A stretch of DNA of 14,822 nt, from the NCBI GenBank assembly GCA_964597275.1, contig CAZQXS010000093.1:1-14822 (forward strand). The letters are read 5' to 3'. The position numbers and the translations under genes are program-made. This DNA comes from UBA8110 sp964597275 (GTDB lineage: Bacteria > SAR324 > NAC60-12). Below, piece after piece: positions 1 through 6,767 of this stretch (position 1 is the stretch's first letter; each line of letters starts with the position of its first letter). The notes beneath the pieces are model-generated. The model saw only the letters and a list, made by a program, of their open reading frames with translations, was not told the DNA's origin and searched no databases.

Positions 1-31
1 TAGGTGTTCGGAATGCCGTGTGCAGAAATTT

Positions 32-1291
32 CTAGCGAGAGGCACGGACCTCCTCGGCGGAGCATCCAACGATTTCGCGGTAAAGCTCCGGATCGGTGTC
101 GCCTTCGGTGCCATAAACGAGAATCCGTGAGTCGGCGTTGAGTCCAAGGGCTTCGGCGCAGCCCGAATGGCCTGCCATTTCCAGCAGCGTCGCCACGCCC
201 GGAACCGCCGATTCTCCAGAAACCACCGGGGCATCGCCACCGACCCCTTCCGCCAGCACGCGCATGGCGTTGAGCGCTGCAGCATCCGGAAGCGTGACAA
301 AGCCATCCACGCAATCCTTGAGAAGTTCCCACGCCAGCAGCGACGGCTCGCCGCAGGAGAGTCCAGCCATCACGGTGTCGAGGTCGCCCGTGAGCTGCAC
401 CCACTTTCCGGCGCGGGCGCTTTCATAAAGACAGGCCGCTCGTTCCGGCTCCACAATGATGAAGCGGGGACGCTGCTCGCCGAACTCCCACCAGAAGCGC
501 GCAAAGACCGCCGCCGCCACGCCGCCCACGCCGCCTTGCACCAGAATGTGCGTCGGCAAAACCCCGTCCAACTGCCGCACGCCTTCCTCGACCATCACGG
601 TGTAGCCGTGCATCACGTCGCGGGGGATGGCGGTGTAGCCCTCGTAGGAGGTGTCCGAAATCACGGTCCAGCCGTGGGTCGCCGCGTCCTCGGCGGCTTG
701 CCGAACGCTGTCGTCGTAGTTGCCGGGCACCCGATGAGTTTCGGCCCCATAGTGGGAAATCGCCGCCTCGCGTCCGGGGCTGACGTTTTCGTGCAGGTAG
801 ATCACACAGCGGCAACCGAACATCTGTGCCCCCCACGCCACCGAGCGTCCGTGGTTGCCGTCGGTCGCACAGCACACCGCCCAATCCTTGGTGAGGTCGC
901 GCCACTTCCCGGAAGCCAAATCGGCGGAAGTGACTCCGGATTCCCCGGCCTCTTGAGCAAGCCGCTGGGCCAAGTGCCGATAAACCGCATACGCCCCGCC
1001 GAGTGCCTTGAAACTTCCCAGCCCAAAGCGTCCGCCCTCATCCTTGTACTGCACCGAGGCGACTCCGGCCTTGGCCGCGAGTCCGGGCAGATGCAGCAGC
1101 GGGGTTTGCGCGTAGCCCGGCCACGAGGAAATTTCCTGAAACGCAGCCTGCGCTTCCTGTTCGTTGAGAACGGCGCGGTGGGCCGCTCCGTAGTTTGATT
1201 TTGCTTGAGGGCTTGAGAACCACTGCACGGCGTCTCCATTGGGTGGGTCGGAAAAAGTCAACAAAGCCATTCCAGCACAAATGAACCGCAA
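32..1291 (-). CDS. dpaL: 2,3-diaminopropionate ammonia-lyase (PLP fold type II)
   Basis: Predicted cytoplasmic PLP enzyme that splits 2,3-diaminopropionate (and often D-serine) into pyruvate and ammonia. Numbered over 419 residues, the PLP lysine lies in GSFKALGGAYAV (about K95). The hallmark ATDGNHG (D144) and DTSYEGYTAIP (D213) match the two catalytic aspartates of the E. coli enzyme (D120 and D189 there). A glycine-rich phosphate loop follows (VQGGVGG, about 251-257), and GTEGDTDPELYREIVG closes the protein. Length is near the usual 400. The longest start is a TTG at 1291 with an AGGAG six bases upstream; the first ATG is at 1270 and has no clear ribosome site, so the start is uncertain by seven residues. 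The gene diverges from amt, and its ammonia-releasing reaction fits the nitrogen theme of the locus. A generic threonine-dehydratase-like lyase is less likely because of the two conserved aspartates. Confidence 0.85.
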   Translation of the reverse strand: MRFICAGMALLTFSDPPNGDAVQWFSSPQAKSNYGAAHRAVLNEQEAQAAFQEISSWPGYAQTPLLHLPGLAAKAGVASVQYKDEGGRFGLGSFKALGGAYAVYRHLAQRLAQEAGESGVTSADLASGKWRDLTKDWAVCCATDGNHGRSVAWGAQMFGCRCVIYLHENVSPGREAAISHYGAETHRVPGNYDDSVRQAAEDAATHGWTVISDTSYEGYTAIPRDVMHGYTVMVEEGVRQLDGVLPTHILVQGGVGGVAAAVFARFWWEFGEQRPRFIIVEPERAACLYESARAGKWVQLTGDLDTVMAGLSCGEPSLLAWELLKDCVDGFVTLPDAAALNAMRVLAEGVGGDAPVVSGESAVPGVATLLEMAGHSGCAEALGLNADSRILVYGTEGDTDPELYREIVGCSAEEVRASR

Positions 1292-1461
1292 AGGCCACTC
1301 CTGCGGAAGTCCCGCACATTCTCATTTTTCACTTGAATGTTCATCCCATTTATCGTATTTCTATCTTGCCTCGCATTTGTGCGGGCATTGGGTCAACTTC
1401 GCTGGCAAGGGAGACAAAGTCCGTACCCATTTCTGAGTTCCTACCGTAACCGCATTTTCAT

Positions 1462-1518
1462 CCCAAGCCCTCTGTCCACGCCCTCAATGGAGGAGAGGAG
1501 GGCTGGACAGGGCTTGGG
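1462..1518. repeat. 57-bp near-perfect inverted repeat (cruciform/hairpin)
   Basis: The left arm 1462-1485 pairs with the right arm 1498-1518: ten pairs (CCCAAGCCCT), a two-base bulge, five pairs (GTCCA), a one-base bulge, then six pairs (GCCCTC). The loop is about 12 bases. No T-run follows on either strand, so it does not look like a simple terminator. It lies upstream of the predicted amt start site, so it would not be in that mRNA. Confidence 0.8.
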
Positions 1519-1546
1519 TAAGTTTGTACTTCCGGTTTCCTGAAAA

Positions 1547-1562
1547 TGGGCCGGACCTTGCC
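1547..1562 (+). promoter_or_regulatory. candidate sigma-54 (-24/-12) promoter for amt
   Basis: TGGGCCGGACCTTGCC matches the RpoN consensus TGGCACG-N4-TTGC at TGG, at CG and at TTGC, with the required ten bases between the GG and GC dinucleotides. Transcription would start near 1573, giving a leader of about 28 bases before the amt ATG at 1601. Ammonium transporter genes are classic NtrC/sigma-54 targets. No sigma-70 promoter stands out in this gap. Confidence 0.6.
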
Positions 1563-1600
1563 CCTTGCCAGCTTCTTTCAACCAAACAAAAAGGAGAGCT

Positions 1601-2929
1601 ATGGGCAATCAACTTGATGCTCTGGTTACCGTCTTCACCGAGTTCTATTACTGGATCACGGTGCCACTGATGTTCCTGATCCACGTCGGCTTCTGTCTCT
1701 ACGAAGTCAGTGTGTCCCGAGCAAAGAACAAGCTGCACACCTTGATGAAAAACGCGATGCTGATCCCGACGGTGACGATCACGTTCTTCTTCTTCGGGTT
1801 CTGGATCTACTTCGCACTGCCGCAATGGCCGTTCGGCGACATCGTCGAAGGCACCGGCGCCCTGCCGTGGGATGTGACCATGGCCTCGAACTTCCAAGAC
1901 CACATCATGGGAGTGTTCTGGGCGGCCTTCCTGCTGTTCGCGTGGACGGCGGCTTCCATCGTTTCCGGCTCGGTGATCGAGCGCATCCGCACGGGCGCAT
2001 TCCTGATCCTCGCTGTCTTGGTCGGTTCAGTCACTTGGGTGATTGACGCCGCCTGGGGCTGGAGCGCCGCCGGCTGGATGGTCACAGACCTGGGCTATCA
2101 CGACGCTTACGCCTCCGGCGTGATCCACGGCATCTGCGGTGGCGCGGCCCTCGGCATTCTGGTGCATCTCGGACCCCGCATCGGCAAGTTCGCTCCGGAC
2201 GGCACGCCCCGCAACCTCAACCCCGCCAACCCGTGGTTCGCCGTCATCGGCCTCTTTGTCATCTACACGGGCTTCTGGGGCTTCTATGCGGCCTGCAACG
2301 TGCCGATTTTGGACTTCACTGGAAAAGGCGAATTGTTTACCGCCACCACGATTTACCTGACGCCGACCACGTTGAGCACGATCACCTTCAACTTCCTGCT
2401 CTCGCTGGCAGGCGGGTTGTTCGCCGGGTACACGATGTCCAAGGGCGACGCCTACTGGACCTTCTCCGGAGGACTCGGCGGCATCATTGCCGCTTCCGCC
2501 GGAAACGACCTCTACCACCCGCTGCAGGCCTTCCTGATCGCGATTGTCGGAGTGGTCGTCATGTACAAGCTCCACTACTGGGTTGAGCGCAAGTTCAAGA
2601 TTGACGATGCCGTGGGCGCCGTGGCCGTGCATGGCTACGCCGGTTCCTTTGGCGTGATCGCCTGCGGCTTCATGCTCTGGGGCTATCCCGCACTGGCTGA
2701 CGGCTCCGCCACGATCAACCCGCTGGGTCAGATCATTGGCGCGATCATCATGTTCGTCGTGCTGGGCTTCATCCCGACCTACATCGTCGCGGGCATCCTC
2801 AAGGCGATGGGTCTGCTGCGGATCCCGCGTGAGGTGGAACTGGCGGGCCTCGACTATGTCGAAGAGCAAGGCCTGGAAGCCGAGCGGCAGGAGATCGTCA
2901 ACGCGGAACTGGTGGAAGCCAACCGCTAA
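1601..2929 (+). CDS. amt: Ammonium transporter (Amt/MEP/Rh family)
   Basis: Predicted 442-residue inner-membrane channel for NH4+/NH3, and probably methylammonium, with about eleven hydrophobic segments. The pore residues are visible: D168 in DAYASGVIH with the first pore histidine H176 (DFAGGTVVH in AmtB), and the second twin histidine H344 in VAVHGYAGSFGV. SVIERIR (about 124-130) corresponds to the AmtB AERIR stretch. The cytoplasmic tail keeps a GLDYVEEQGLEA stretch (416-427) resembling the conserved GLD..EHG..AY tail that communicates gating in trimers. The start at 1601 is set by AAGGAG (1591-1596); a longer in-frame opening from 1565 lacks a ribosome site. There is no signal peptide. 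No glnK/PII gene follows it; instead a small membrane-protein gene begins 33 bases downstream. A candidate sigma-54 promoter precedes it. Substrate choice between ammonium and methylammonium cannot be read from sequence. Confidence 0.93.
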   Translation: MGNQLDALVTVFTEFYYWITVPLMFLIHVGFCLYEVSVSRAKNKLHTLMKNAMLIPTVTITFFFFGFWIYFALPQWPFGDIVEGTGALPWDVTMASNFQDHIMGVFWAAFLLFAWTAASIVSGSVIERIRTGAFLILAVLVGSVTWVIDAAWGWSAAGWMVTDLGYHDAYASGVIHGICGGAALGILVHLGPRIGKFAPDGTPRNLNPANPWFAVIGLFVIYTGFWGFYAACNVPILDFTGKGELFTATTIYLTPTTLSTITFNFLLSLAGGLFAGYTMSKGDAYWTFSGGLGGIIAASAGNDLYHPLQAFLIAIVGVVVMYKLHYWVERKFKIDDAVGAVAVHGYAGSFGVIACGFMLWGYPALADGSATINPLGQIIGAIIMFVVLGFIPTYIVAGILKAMGLLRIPREVELAGLDYVEEQGLEAERQEIVNAELVEANR

Positions 2930-2962
2930 TCCCTCTTAACTCACTTTTGAATGGAGAATGTT

Positions 2963-3175
2963 ATGAGTACTGGAGTCGAAAGCTGGGGGGCGGAAGCCGT
3001 TTCCAAGATGGATGCCATGTATCCGTTCGTGGGCACGGAAGTCGCCCTGACCGTCGTTTCCGTGATCGTCTGGCTGGTCTGGCATGTCTGGCAGATCAAG
3101 TTTGAGAACAACGTGTACGACGAGCAAGTCAGCCAAGTGCAGGGCAACCTGCCCAAAGCGGTGTCCGGAGAGTAA
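2963..3175 (+). CDS. Small single-span membrane protein next to amt
   Basis: A 70-residue protein of unrecognised family. The N-terminal segment of about 22 residues is polar, one strong transmembrane helix follows (about 23-45, EVALTVVSVIVWLVWHVWQI, rich in Trp and Val), then a charged tail of about 25 residues. The hydrophobic stretch is too far inside and too long for a classical cleaved signal, so a bitopic membrane protein is the best reading. GGAG (2953-2956) six bases before the ATG at 2963 sets this start; an ATG at 2951 overlaps that ribosome site. The gene lies 33 bases after amt with no promoter or terminator between, so the two are likely co-transcribed. By position it could be an Amt partner or accessory subunit in place of the usual GlnK; that is inference. 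Composition matches the neighbours. Confidence 0.75.
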   Translation: MSTGVESWGAEAVSKMDAMYPFVGTEVALTVVSVIVWLVWHVWQIKFENNVYDEQVSQVQGNLPKAVSGE

Positions 3176-3214
3176 ATCCCGCCCCACGGGTGAGCGATTT
3201 GCTCTCTTCCTAAC

Positions 3215-3245
3215 AGCGCCGCCATGCCACAAGTGTGGCGGCGTT
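3215..3245. terminator. hairpin between convergent operons
   Basis: A near-perfect stem with arms AGCGCCGCCA (3215-3224) and TGGCGGCGTT (3236-3245, one G-T pair) and an 11-base loop. It sits between the end of the amt operon and the end of glxD. No U-tract follows directly, so it may act with the next hairpin or as a barrier to transcript decay. Confidence 0.5.
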
Positions 3246-3252
3246 CCTGCCT

Positions 3253-3280
3253 GCGGGCCTCAGCCCGCTCTTCAAGTTTT
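3253..3280 (+). terminator. probable rho-independent terminator of the amt operon
   Basis: GCGGGC (3253-3258), loop CTCA and GCCCGC (3263-3268) form a six-pair GC-rich stem. On the plus strand it is followed after a few bases by a T-rich stretch (3277-3281). It overlaps the end of the convergent glxD gene (stop codon 3272-3274). Confidence 0.5.
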
Positions 3281-4594
3281 TCCGGGAATCCAGTTGGTTC
3301 CGGCGAGGGGCACCTGCGCCATCGCCGCAGATTCGACCGTGAGGGCCACTAGGTCTTCCGGCTCGAGGTTGTGGACATGGCTCTTGCCGCAAGCACGGGC
3401 GATGGTCTGGGCTTCGAGGGTCATCACCTTGAGGTAGTTCGCCAGCCGACGTCCGGCCAGTTCGGGATCGAGCCGCTTGGCGAGTTCGGGATCCTGCGTT
3501 GAGATTCCGGCGGGATCCTGCCCTTCGTGCCAGTCGTCATACGCTCCGGAGGTGGTGCCGAGCTTTTGATACTCGCCCTCCAAGGCGGGATCGTTGTCGC
3601 CCAGCGCGACCAGCGCAGCCGTCCCGATTGAAACCGCATCCGCGCCGAGCGCGAGTGCCTTGGCAACATCGGCCCCGTTGCGGATGCCTCCGGAGACGAT
3701 CAATTGCACCTTGCGGTGCATACCGAGTTCCTGCAACGCCTTGACCGCCGGGCGGATGCAGGCGAGCGTGGGCTGCCCGACATGTTCGATGAAGACCTCC
3801 TGAGTTGCCGCGGTGCCGCCCTGCATCCCGTCCACCACGATCACGTCCGCCCCGGCCTTGACGGAAAGCGCGGTGTCGTAATACGGACGCGCCCCGCCGA
3901 CCTTGATGTAGATCGGCTTTTCCCAGTTGGTGATCTCGCGCAACTCCTGCACCTTGATCTCCAAATCGTCCGGCCCTGTCCAGTCCGGATGCCGACATGC
4001 CGAACGTTGATCAATGCCCTTGGGCAGGGTGCGCATTTCGGCAACGCGGTCGGAAATTTTCTGGCCGAGCAGCATGCCGCCGCCTCCGGGCTTCGCGCCC
4101 TGACCAACAACCACCTCAATCGCGTCCGCCTTGCGCAGGTCGTCCGGGTTCATGCCGTAGCGCGAGGGCAGGTACTGATAGACCAGCATCTTCGATTGCC
4201 CGCGCTCTTCCGGAGTCATGCCGCCATCGCCCGTGGTGGTGGAGGTTCCGGCAATGGAGGCTCCCCGCCCCAGAGCTTCCTTGGCCTGCGCGGACAGCGA
4301 TCCAAAGCTCATGCCTGCAATCGTGATCGGGATTTTCAGGTGAATCGGATTCTTCGCGAAGCGCGTGCCCAGCACCACATCGGTGCCGCAGGTTTCGCGG
4401 TAGCCCTCCAGCGGGTAGCGCGACATGGACGCGCCCAGAAAGAGCAGGTCGTCCAGTCCCGGCAGTGGGCGCTTGGCCCCACCACCCCGGATGTCGTAAA
4501 TCCCGGTGGCCGCCGCCCGACGGATTTCCGAGAGGGTGTAGTCGTCAAAGGTCGCGGACTTGCGCGGATGGGTGCGTGGCGTGTTTGGGGTCAT
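3272..4594 (-). CDS. glxD: FMN-dependent glutamate synthase-like subunit (GlxD / N-methylglutamate synthase subunit C)
   Basis: A 440-residue stand-alone version of the FMN synthase domain of glutamate synthase. In the complex it should transfer ammonia or methylamine delivered from the amidotransferase subunit onto a 2-oxoglutarate- or glutamate-derived centre. Visible parts: the barrel entry IAGMSFGSLSAQAKEALGRGA (92-112), GQGAKPGGGGMLLG (164-177), KVGGARPYYD (231-240), VDGMQGGTAATQ (254-265) and the FMN-phosphate loop SGGIRNGADVAKALALGADAV (301-321). Where bacterial GltB carries the cysteines of its [3Fe-4S] cluster before the GVATQDPELRKR-type segment, this protein reads EGQDPAGISTQDPELAKRL (357-375) with no cysteine, so no cluster is expected there. 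It starts eight bases after glxC and ends the four-gene operon. Choice between glutamate and N-methylglutamate as product is unresolved. Confidence 0.87.
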   Translation of the reverse strand: MTPNTPRTHPRKSATFDDYTLSEIRRAAATGIYDIRGGGAKRPLPGLDDLLFLGASMSRYPLEGYRETCGTDVVLGTRFAKNPIHLKIPITIAGMSFGSLSAQAKEALGRGASIAGTSTTTGDGGMTPEERGQSKMLVYQYLPSRYGMNPDDLRKADAIEVVVGQGAKPGGGGMLLGQKISDRVAEMRTLPKGIDQRSACRHPDWTGPDDLEIKVQELREITNWEKPIYIKVGGARPYYDTALSVKAGADVIVVDGMQGGTAATQEVFIEHVGQPTLACIRPAVKALQELGMHRKVQLIVSGGIRNGADVAKALALGADAVSIGTAALVALGDNDPALEGEYQKLGTTSGAYDDWHEGQDPAGISTQDPELAKRLDPELAGRRLANYLKVMTLEAQTIARACGKSHVHNLEPEDLVALTVESAAMAQVPLAGTNWIPGKT

Positions 4595-4602
4595 GTCCGG
4601 GG

Positions 4603-5283
4603 TCAGTAGGCGTCGGCGTTGTCCACGTCGAAGTTGTAGAGCTTGCGGGCGGAACCGTAGCGGCGAAACTCGCCGGGATCGGCCTCAATGCCCGCAAGGC
4701 GGAGCAGTTCGGTGAGAGCGGCAAGGTGTTCGGGAGTCATTTCCTTTTCCACGCAGTCCGCCCCAAGACTGGCGACCGTGCCGCGCACGAAAATCCGGGC
4801 CTCGTAGATCGAATCGCCGAGCGCATCCCCAGCATCGCCGCAGACCACGAGGTGGCCGCTTTGCGCCATGAATCCGGACATGTGCCCGACCGAGCCGCCC
4901 ACCACGATGTCCACGCCCTTCATCGAAATCCCGCAGCGCGACGAGGCATCGCCCTCAATCACAAGCAGGCCGCCGTGCGCGGTCGCGCCTGCGGATTCGG
5001 AGGCGTTGCCCTTGATATGGACCCTGCCGGACATCATGTTTTCGGCCACCCCAACTCCGGCGTGGCCTGCCACGGTGATGCTCGCATGCTGGTTCATGCC
5101 GCCGCAGTAGAAGCCGACGTGCCCCTTGACCTCCACGGAAAGCGCATCGTCCAGTCCGCAGGCAATGGCGTGCTGCCCCATCGGATTGTGGATTTCCCAG
5201 TTCCGTTCGCTGTTGGCATCAAGCCCGTGCAGGGTGGAGTTGACCCCACGAACGCCAATTTCCTTGAGATCGAGAATTTCCAT
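4603..5283 (-). CDS. glxC: GXGXG beta-helix subunit of glutamate synthase-like enzyme (GlxC / N-methylglutamate synthase subunit B)
   Basis: A 226-residue protein equivalent to the C-terminal right-handed beta-helix domain of the glutamate synthase large subunit, here a separate chain. The repeated glycine pattern is clear: GHVGFYCGGMNQHASITVAG, then GHAGVGVAENMMSG, then GNASESAGATAHGGLLVIEG, then GDASSRCGISMKGVDIVVGG, then GSVGHMSGFMAQSGHLVVCG, then GDAGDALGDSIYEARIFVRG. In family enzymes this domain is structural and packs the amidotransferase against the synthase domain. The start at 5283 shares one base with the stop of glxB (TGATG), a strong sign of translational coupling and fixed subunit stoichiometry. 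A longer opening to 5394 lies wholly inside glxB and is not used. The tail ends in a short segment ending NADAY. Confidence 0.86.
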   Translation of the reverse strand: MEILDLKEIGVRGVNSTLHGLDANSERNWEIHNPMGQHAIACGLDDALSVEVKGHVGFYCGGMNQHASITVAGHAGVGVAENMMSGRVHIKGNASESAGATAHGGLLVIEGDASSRCGISMKGVDIVVGGSVGHMSGFMAQSGHLVVCGDAGDALGDSIYEARIFVRGTVASLGADCVEKEMTPEHLAALTELLRLAGIEADPGEFRRYGSARKLYNFDVDNADAY

Positions 5284-6182
5284 CACTGCCCGCCCCAAAC
5301 GTAAATGGTGGTGGGTTCCGGCTCCCAAATCCGCGCCTGCTCCGAGCCGGGCAGGTGCGCGATGGCGCGGTATTCCGTGGCCATGGCGACCCAATCCTCG
5401 GTTTCGGCCATCACCGCGTGCTTGCAGGCAATCGGGTCGCGCACGACCGCAAAGCCGTCCTGCGTGCCGATGCAGAAGGTGTAGAAGCCGTCAAGGTCGC
5501 GGAGGCCGTCTTCCAAGGCTTCGCGCAACGTGGCTCCGGAGCGCAGCTTCCACGTCATGTACGCGCCTGCGACTTCCGTGTCATTCTCAGTCTGGAACTG
5601 GATGCCCTCGCGCATGAGGTTTTCGCGCAGGCGGTTGTGATTCGAGAGCGAGCCGTTGTGAACGAGGCAGAGGTCCGCGCCCGTGGCGAAGGGATGCGAT
5701 CCGGCAGTGGTGACGGCGCTTTCCGTCGCCATGCGCGTGTGGCCGATCATGTGGGTTCCCGAGGCGACGTTGAGGCCGAACTGCTCATAGACCGACTCCG
5801 GTGCCCCGACTTCCTTGAAAATCTCGATGGACTCCCCGGAGCCGACCACTCGCACGTCGGGATGCTGATTTTGCAACCAGCCCACCACAGCGGATTCCTC
5901 GGCATTGGTGACGAGAATGCAATGCGTGGCCACTTGCGTGGCGGAAACATCACAGCGCAATGCCGCCGCCAGATTGACCTCCAGCATTTTCCACGAAAAT
6001 CCCGGATCGTTGTGCGCAAGCGAGAACTTGGTCTGTCCGCCCTCCACCGGATTGCGGTAGATCGCCACGCCCGCCGAGTCCGGCCCCCGGCTGCTCATTT
6101 CCACCAGCATGGGCTTGAACATGCGTCCCAGCCGCGTTTGCAGTTCCGGGTTTTTCAGGTAGAGGCCAACAATGCCACACAT
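5283..6182 (-). CDS. glxB: Class-II glutamine amidotransferase (GlxB / N-methylglutamate synthase subunit A)
   Basis: A 299-residue N-terminal-nucleophile amidotransferase. It should hydrolyse glutamine (or a gamma-glutamylamide such as gamma-glutamylmethylamide) and pass the freed amine to the synthase subunit. The protein begins MCGIVGLYL, so Cys2 becomes the N-terminal nucleophile after Met removal; this decides the start at 6182 over a TTG 18 bases upstream. Other family motifs: SRGPDSAG (31-38), GHTRMATES (147-155), HNGSLSNHN (175-183, oxyanion hole) and ENDTEV (199-204, equivalent to the SDTE motif). An insertion of about 60 residues between the first two blocks (about 60-130) is longer than in PurF or GlmS types. 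The ATG follows the gloA stop by one base and the stop overlaps glxC by one base, so the operon is fully coupled. Confidence 0.88.
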   Translation of the reverse strand: MCGIVGLYLKNPELQTRLGRMFKPMLVEMSSRGPDSAGVAIYRNPVEGGQTKFSLAHNDPGFSWKMLEVNLAAALRCDVSATQVATHCILVTNAEESAVVGWLQNQHPDVRVVGSGESIEIFKEVGAPESVYEQFGLNVASGTHMIGHTRMATESAVTTAGSHPFATGADLCLVHNGSLSNHNRLRENLMREGIQFQTENDTEVAGAYMTWKLRSGATLREALEDGLRDLDGFYTFCIGTQDGFAVVRDPIACKHAVMAETEDWVAMATEYRAIAHLPGSEQARIWEPEPTTIYVWGGQ

Positions 6183-6183
6183 G

Positions 6184-6612
6184 CTATTTTTGCGGTCCAA
6201 GAGGTTCGTTGAGTTCGATCACATAGCCGTCCGGATCCTTGATGAAGGCGAGGATGCGGGTGCCGCCCTTCATGGGGGAGGGTTCCTTGGTGAACTCCAC
6301 CCCGTGTTGCTTGAGGTACTCGCTGGCGGCGTACACGTCCGAGACCTTGAGCGCCAAGTGCCCCCAGGCGTTCCCCTTCGCGTAGTCTTCTTCCTGATCC
6401 CAGTTGTAGGTGAGTTCGAGGTTGGTGCCCGCGTCCTCATCGGTGTAGCCGATGAAGGTGTTGGTGAAGCGGCCTGCCGGATACTCGTTCTGCCGGAGAA
6501 CCTTCATGCCGAGGATGCGCACGTAGAAATCGAGGCTCTTCTCCAAGTCTTTCACCCGGAGCATGGTGTGGTCGAGCTTGAAGTTGGGCAGGGCGGTTGA
6601 AGTCTCAGCCAT
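6184..6612 (-). CDS. gloA: Lactoylglutathione lyase (glyoxalase I)
   Basis: A 142-residue enzyme of the vicinal-oxygen-chelate fold, expected to isomerise the hemithioacetal of methylglyoxal and glutathione to S-lactoylglutathione in the cytoplasm. Two beta-alpha-beta-beta-beta modules are visible. The metal ligands match E. coli GloA: His in LDHTMLRVKDLEKSLDFY (about H14), Glu in NLELTYNW, His in WGHLALKV and Glu in PDGYVIELNEP. The KGGT loop and AFIKDPDGY also match closely. It is the first gene of the minus-strand operon and its stop lies one base before the glxB ATG, so it is co-translated with the glutamate-synthase-like subunits. That partnership is unusual and hints that a reactive aldehyde or thiol adduct arises in the pathway, or simply marks transcript coupling. 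No clear ribosome site precedes the start. Confidence 0.88.
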   Translation of the reverse strand: MAETSTALPNFKLDHTMLRVKDLEKSLDFYVRILGMKVLRQNEYPAGRFTNTFIGYTDEDAGTNLELTYNWDQEEDYAKGNAWGHLALKVSDVYAASEYLKQHGVEFTKEPSPMKGGTRILAFIKDPDGYVIELNEPLGPQK

Positions 6613-6645
6613 GTTGCTTTGCTTGGATTAGAGTTGCTGTGTCAG

Positions 6646-6666
6646 ACCCCGTGGTCTTCACGGGGT
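6646..6666. promoter_or_regulatory. perfect 21-bp palindrome, candidate operator or leader hairpin of gloA-glxBCD
   Basis: ACCCCGTG (6646-6653), five-base spacer GTCTT, CACGGGGT (6659-6666): eight perfect pairs. It lies 34 bases upstream of gloA. No T-run follows on either strand, so an operator for a dimeric regulator or a structured mRNA leader is more likely than a terminator. Confidence 0.5.
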
Positions 6667-6767
6667 ACACTTTCCCACAGCCTGCTGATTTTCTCAATCG
6701 CTTCGTTGCCACGATCCGGGTCCGGTAGCGACGTAGTGTCTGCTGGCATCGGTTGTATGCGAAATCT

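Larger units (their letters stand above)
1292..1600. other. divergent dpaL/amt intergenic region
   Basis: About 309 bases between two divergent genes, with no credible coding sequence. It holds the long palindrome at 1462-1518, the sigma-54-type promoter at 1547-1562 and the amt ribosome site (AAGGAG, 1591-1596). A weak inverted repeat, ACATTC (1316-1321) and GAATGT (1335-1340), lies close to the dpaL start and could be an operator, but it is short. I see no convincing sigma-70 promoter for dpaL on the minus strand. Confidence 0.6.

Noticed and set aside
167..1198. Plus-strand open frame of 343 codons opposite the lyase gene
   Set aside because: His/Arg-rich antisense translation with no recognisable domain; the minus strand has an intact PLP enzyme.
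1312..1386. Inverted octamer CCCGCACA / TGTGCGGG around 1312 and 1379
   Set aside because: Arms are about 60 bases apart and short; no further structure supports a site.
2027..2869. Long minus-strand open frame opposite amt (280 codons)
   Set aside because: Antisense shadow of a clear amt gene: no family motifs, low-complexity charged translation and no ribosome site.
6737..6760. TGGCATCGGTTGTATGC considered as a second sigma-54 promoter
   Set aside because: Spacing between GG and GC is wrong by two bases; the nearby TTGACA-N16-TAAAAT explains the operon better.
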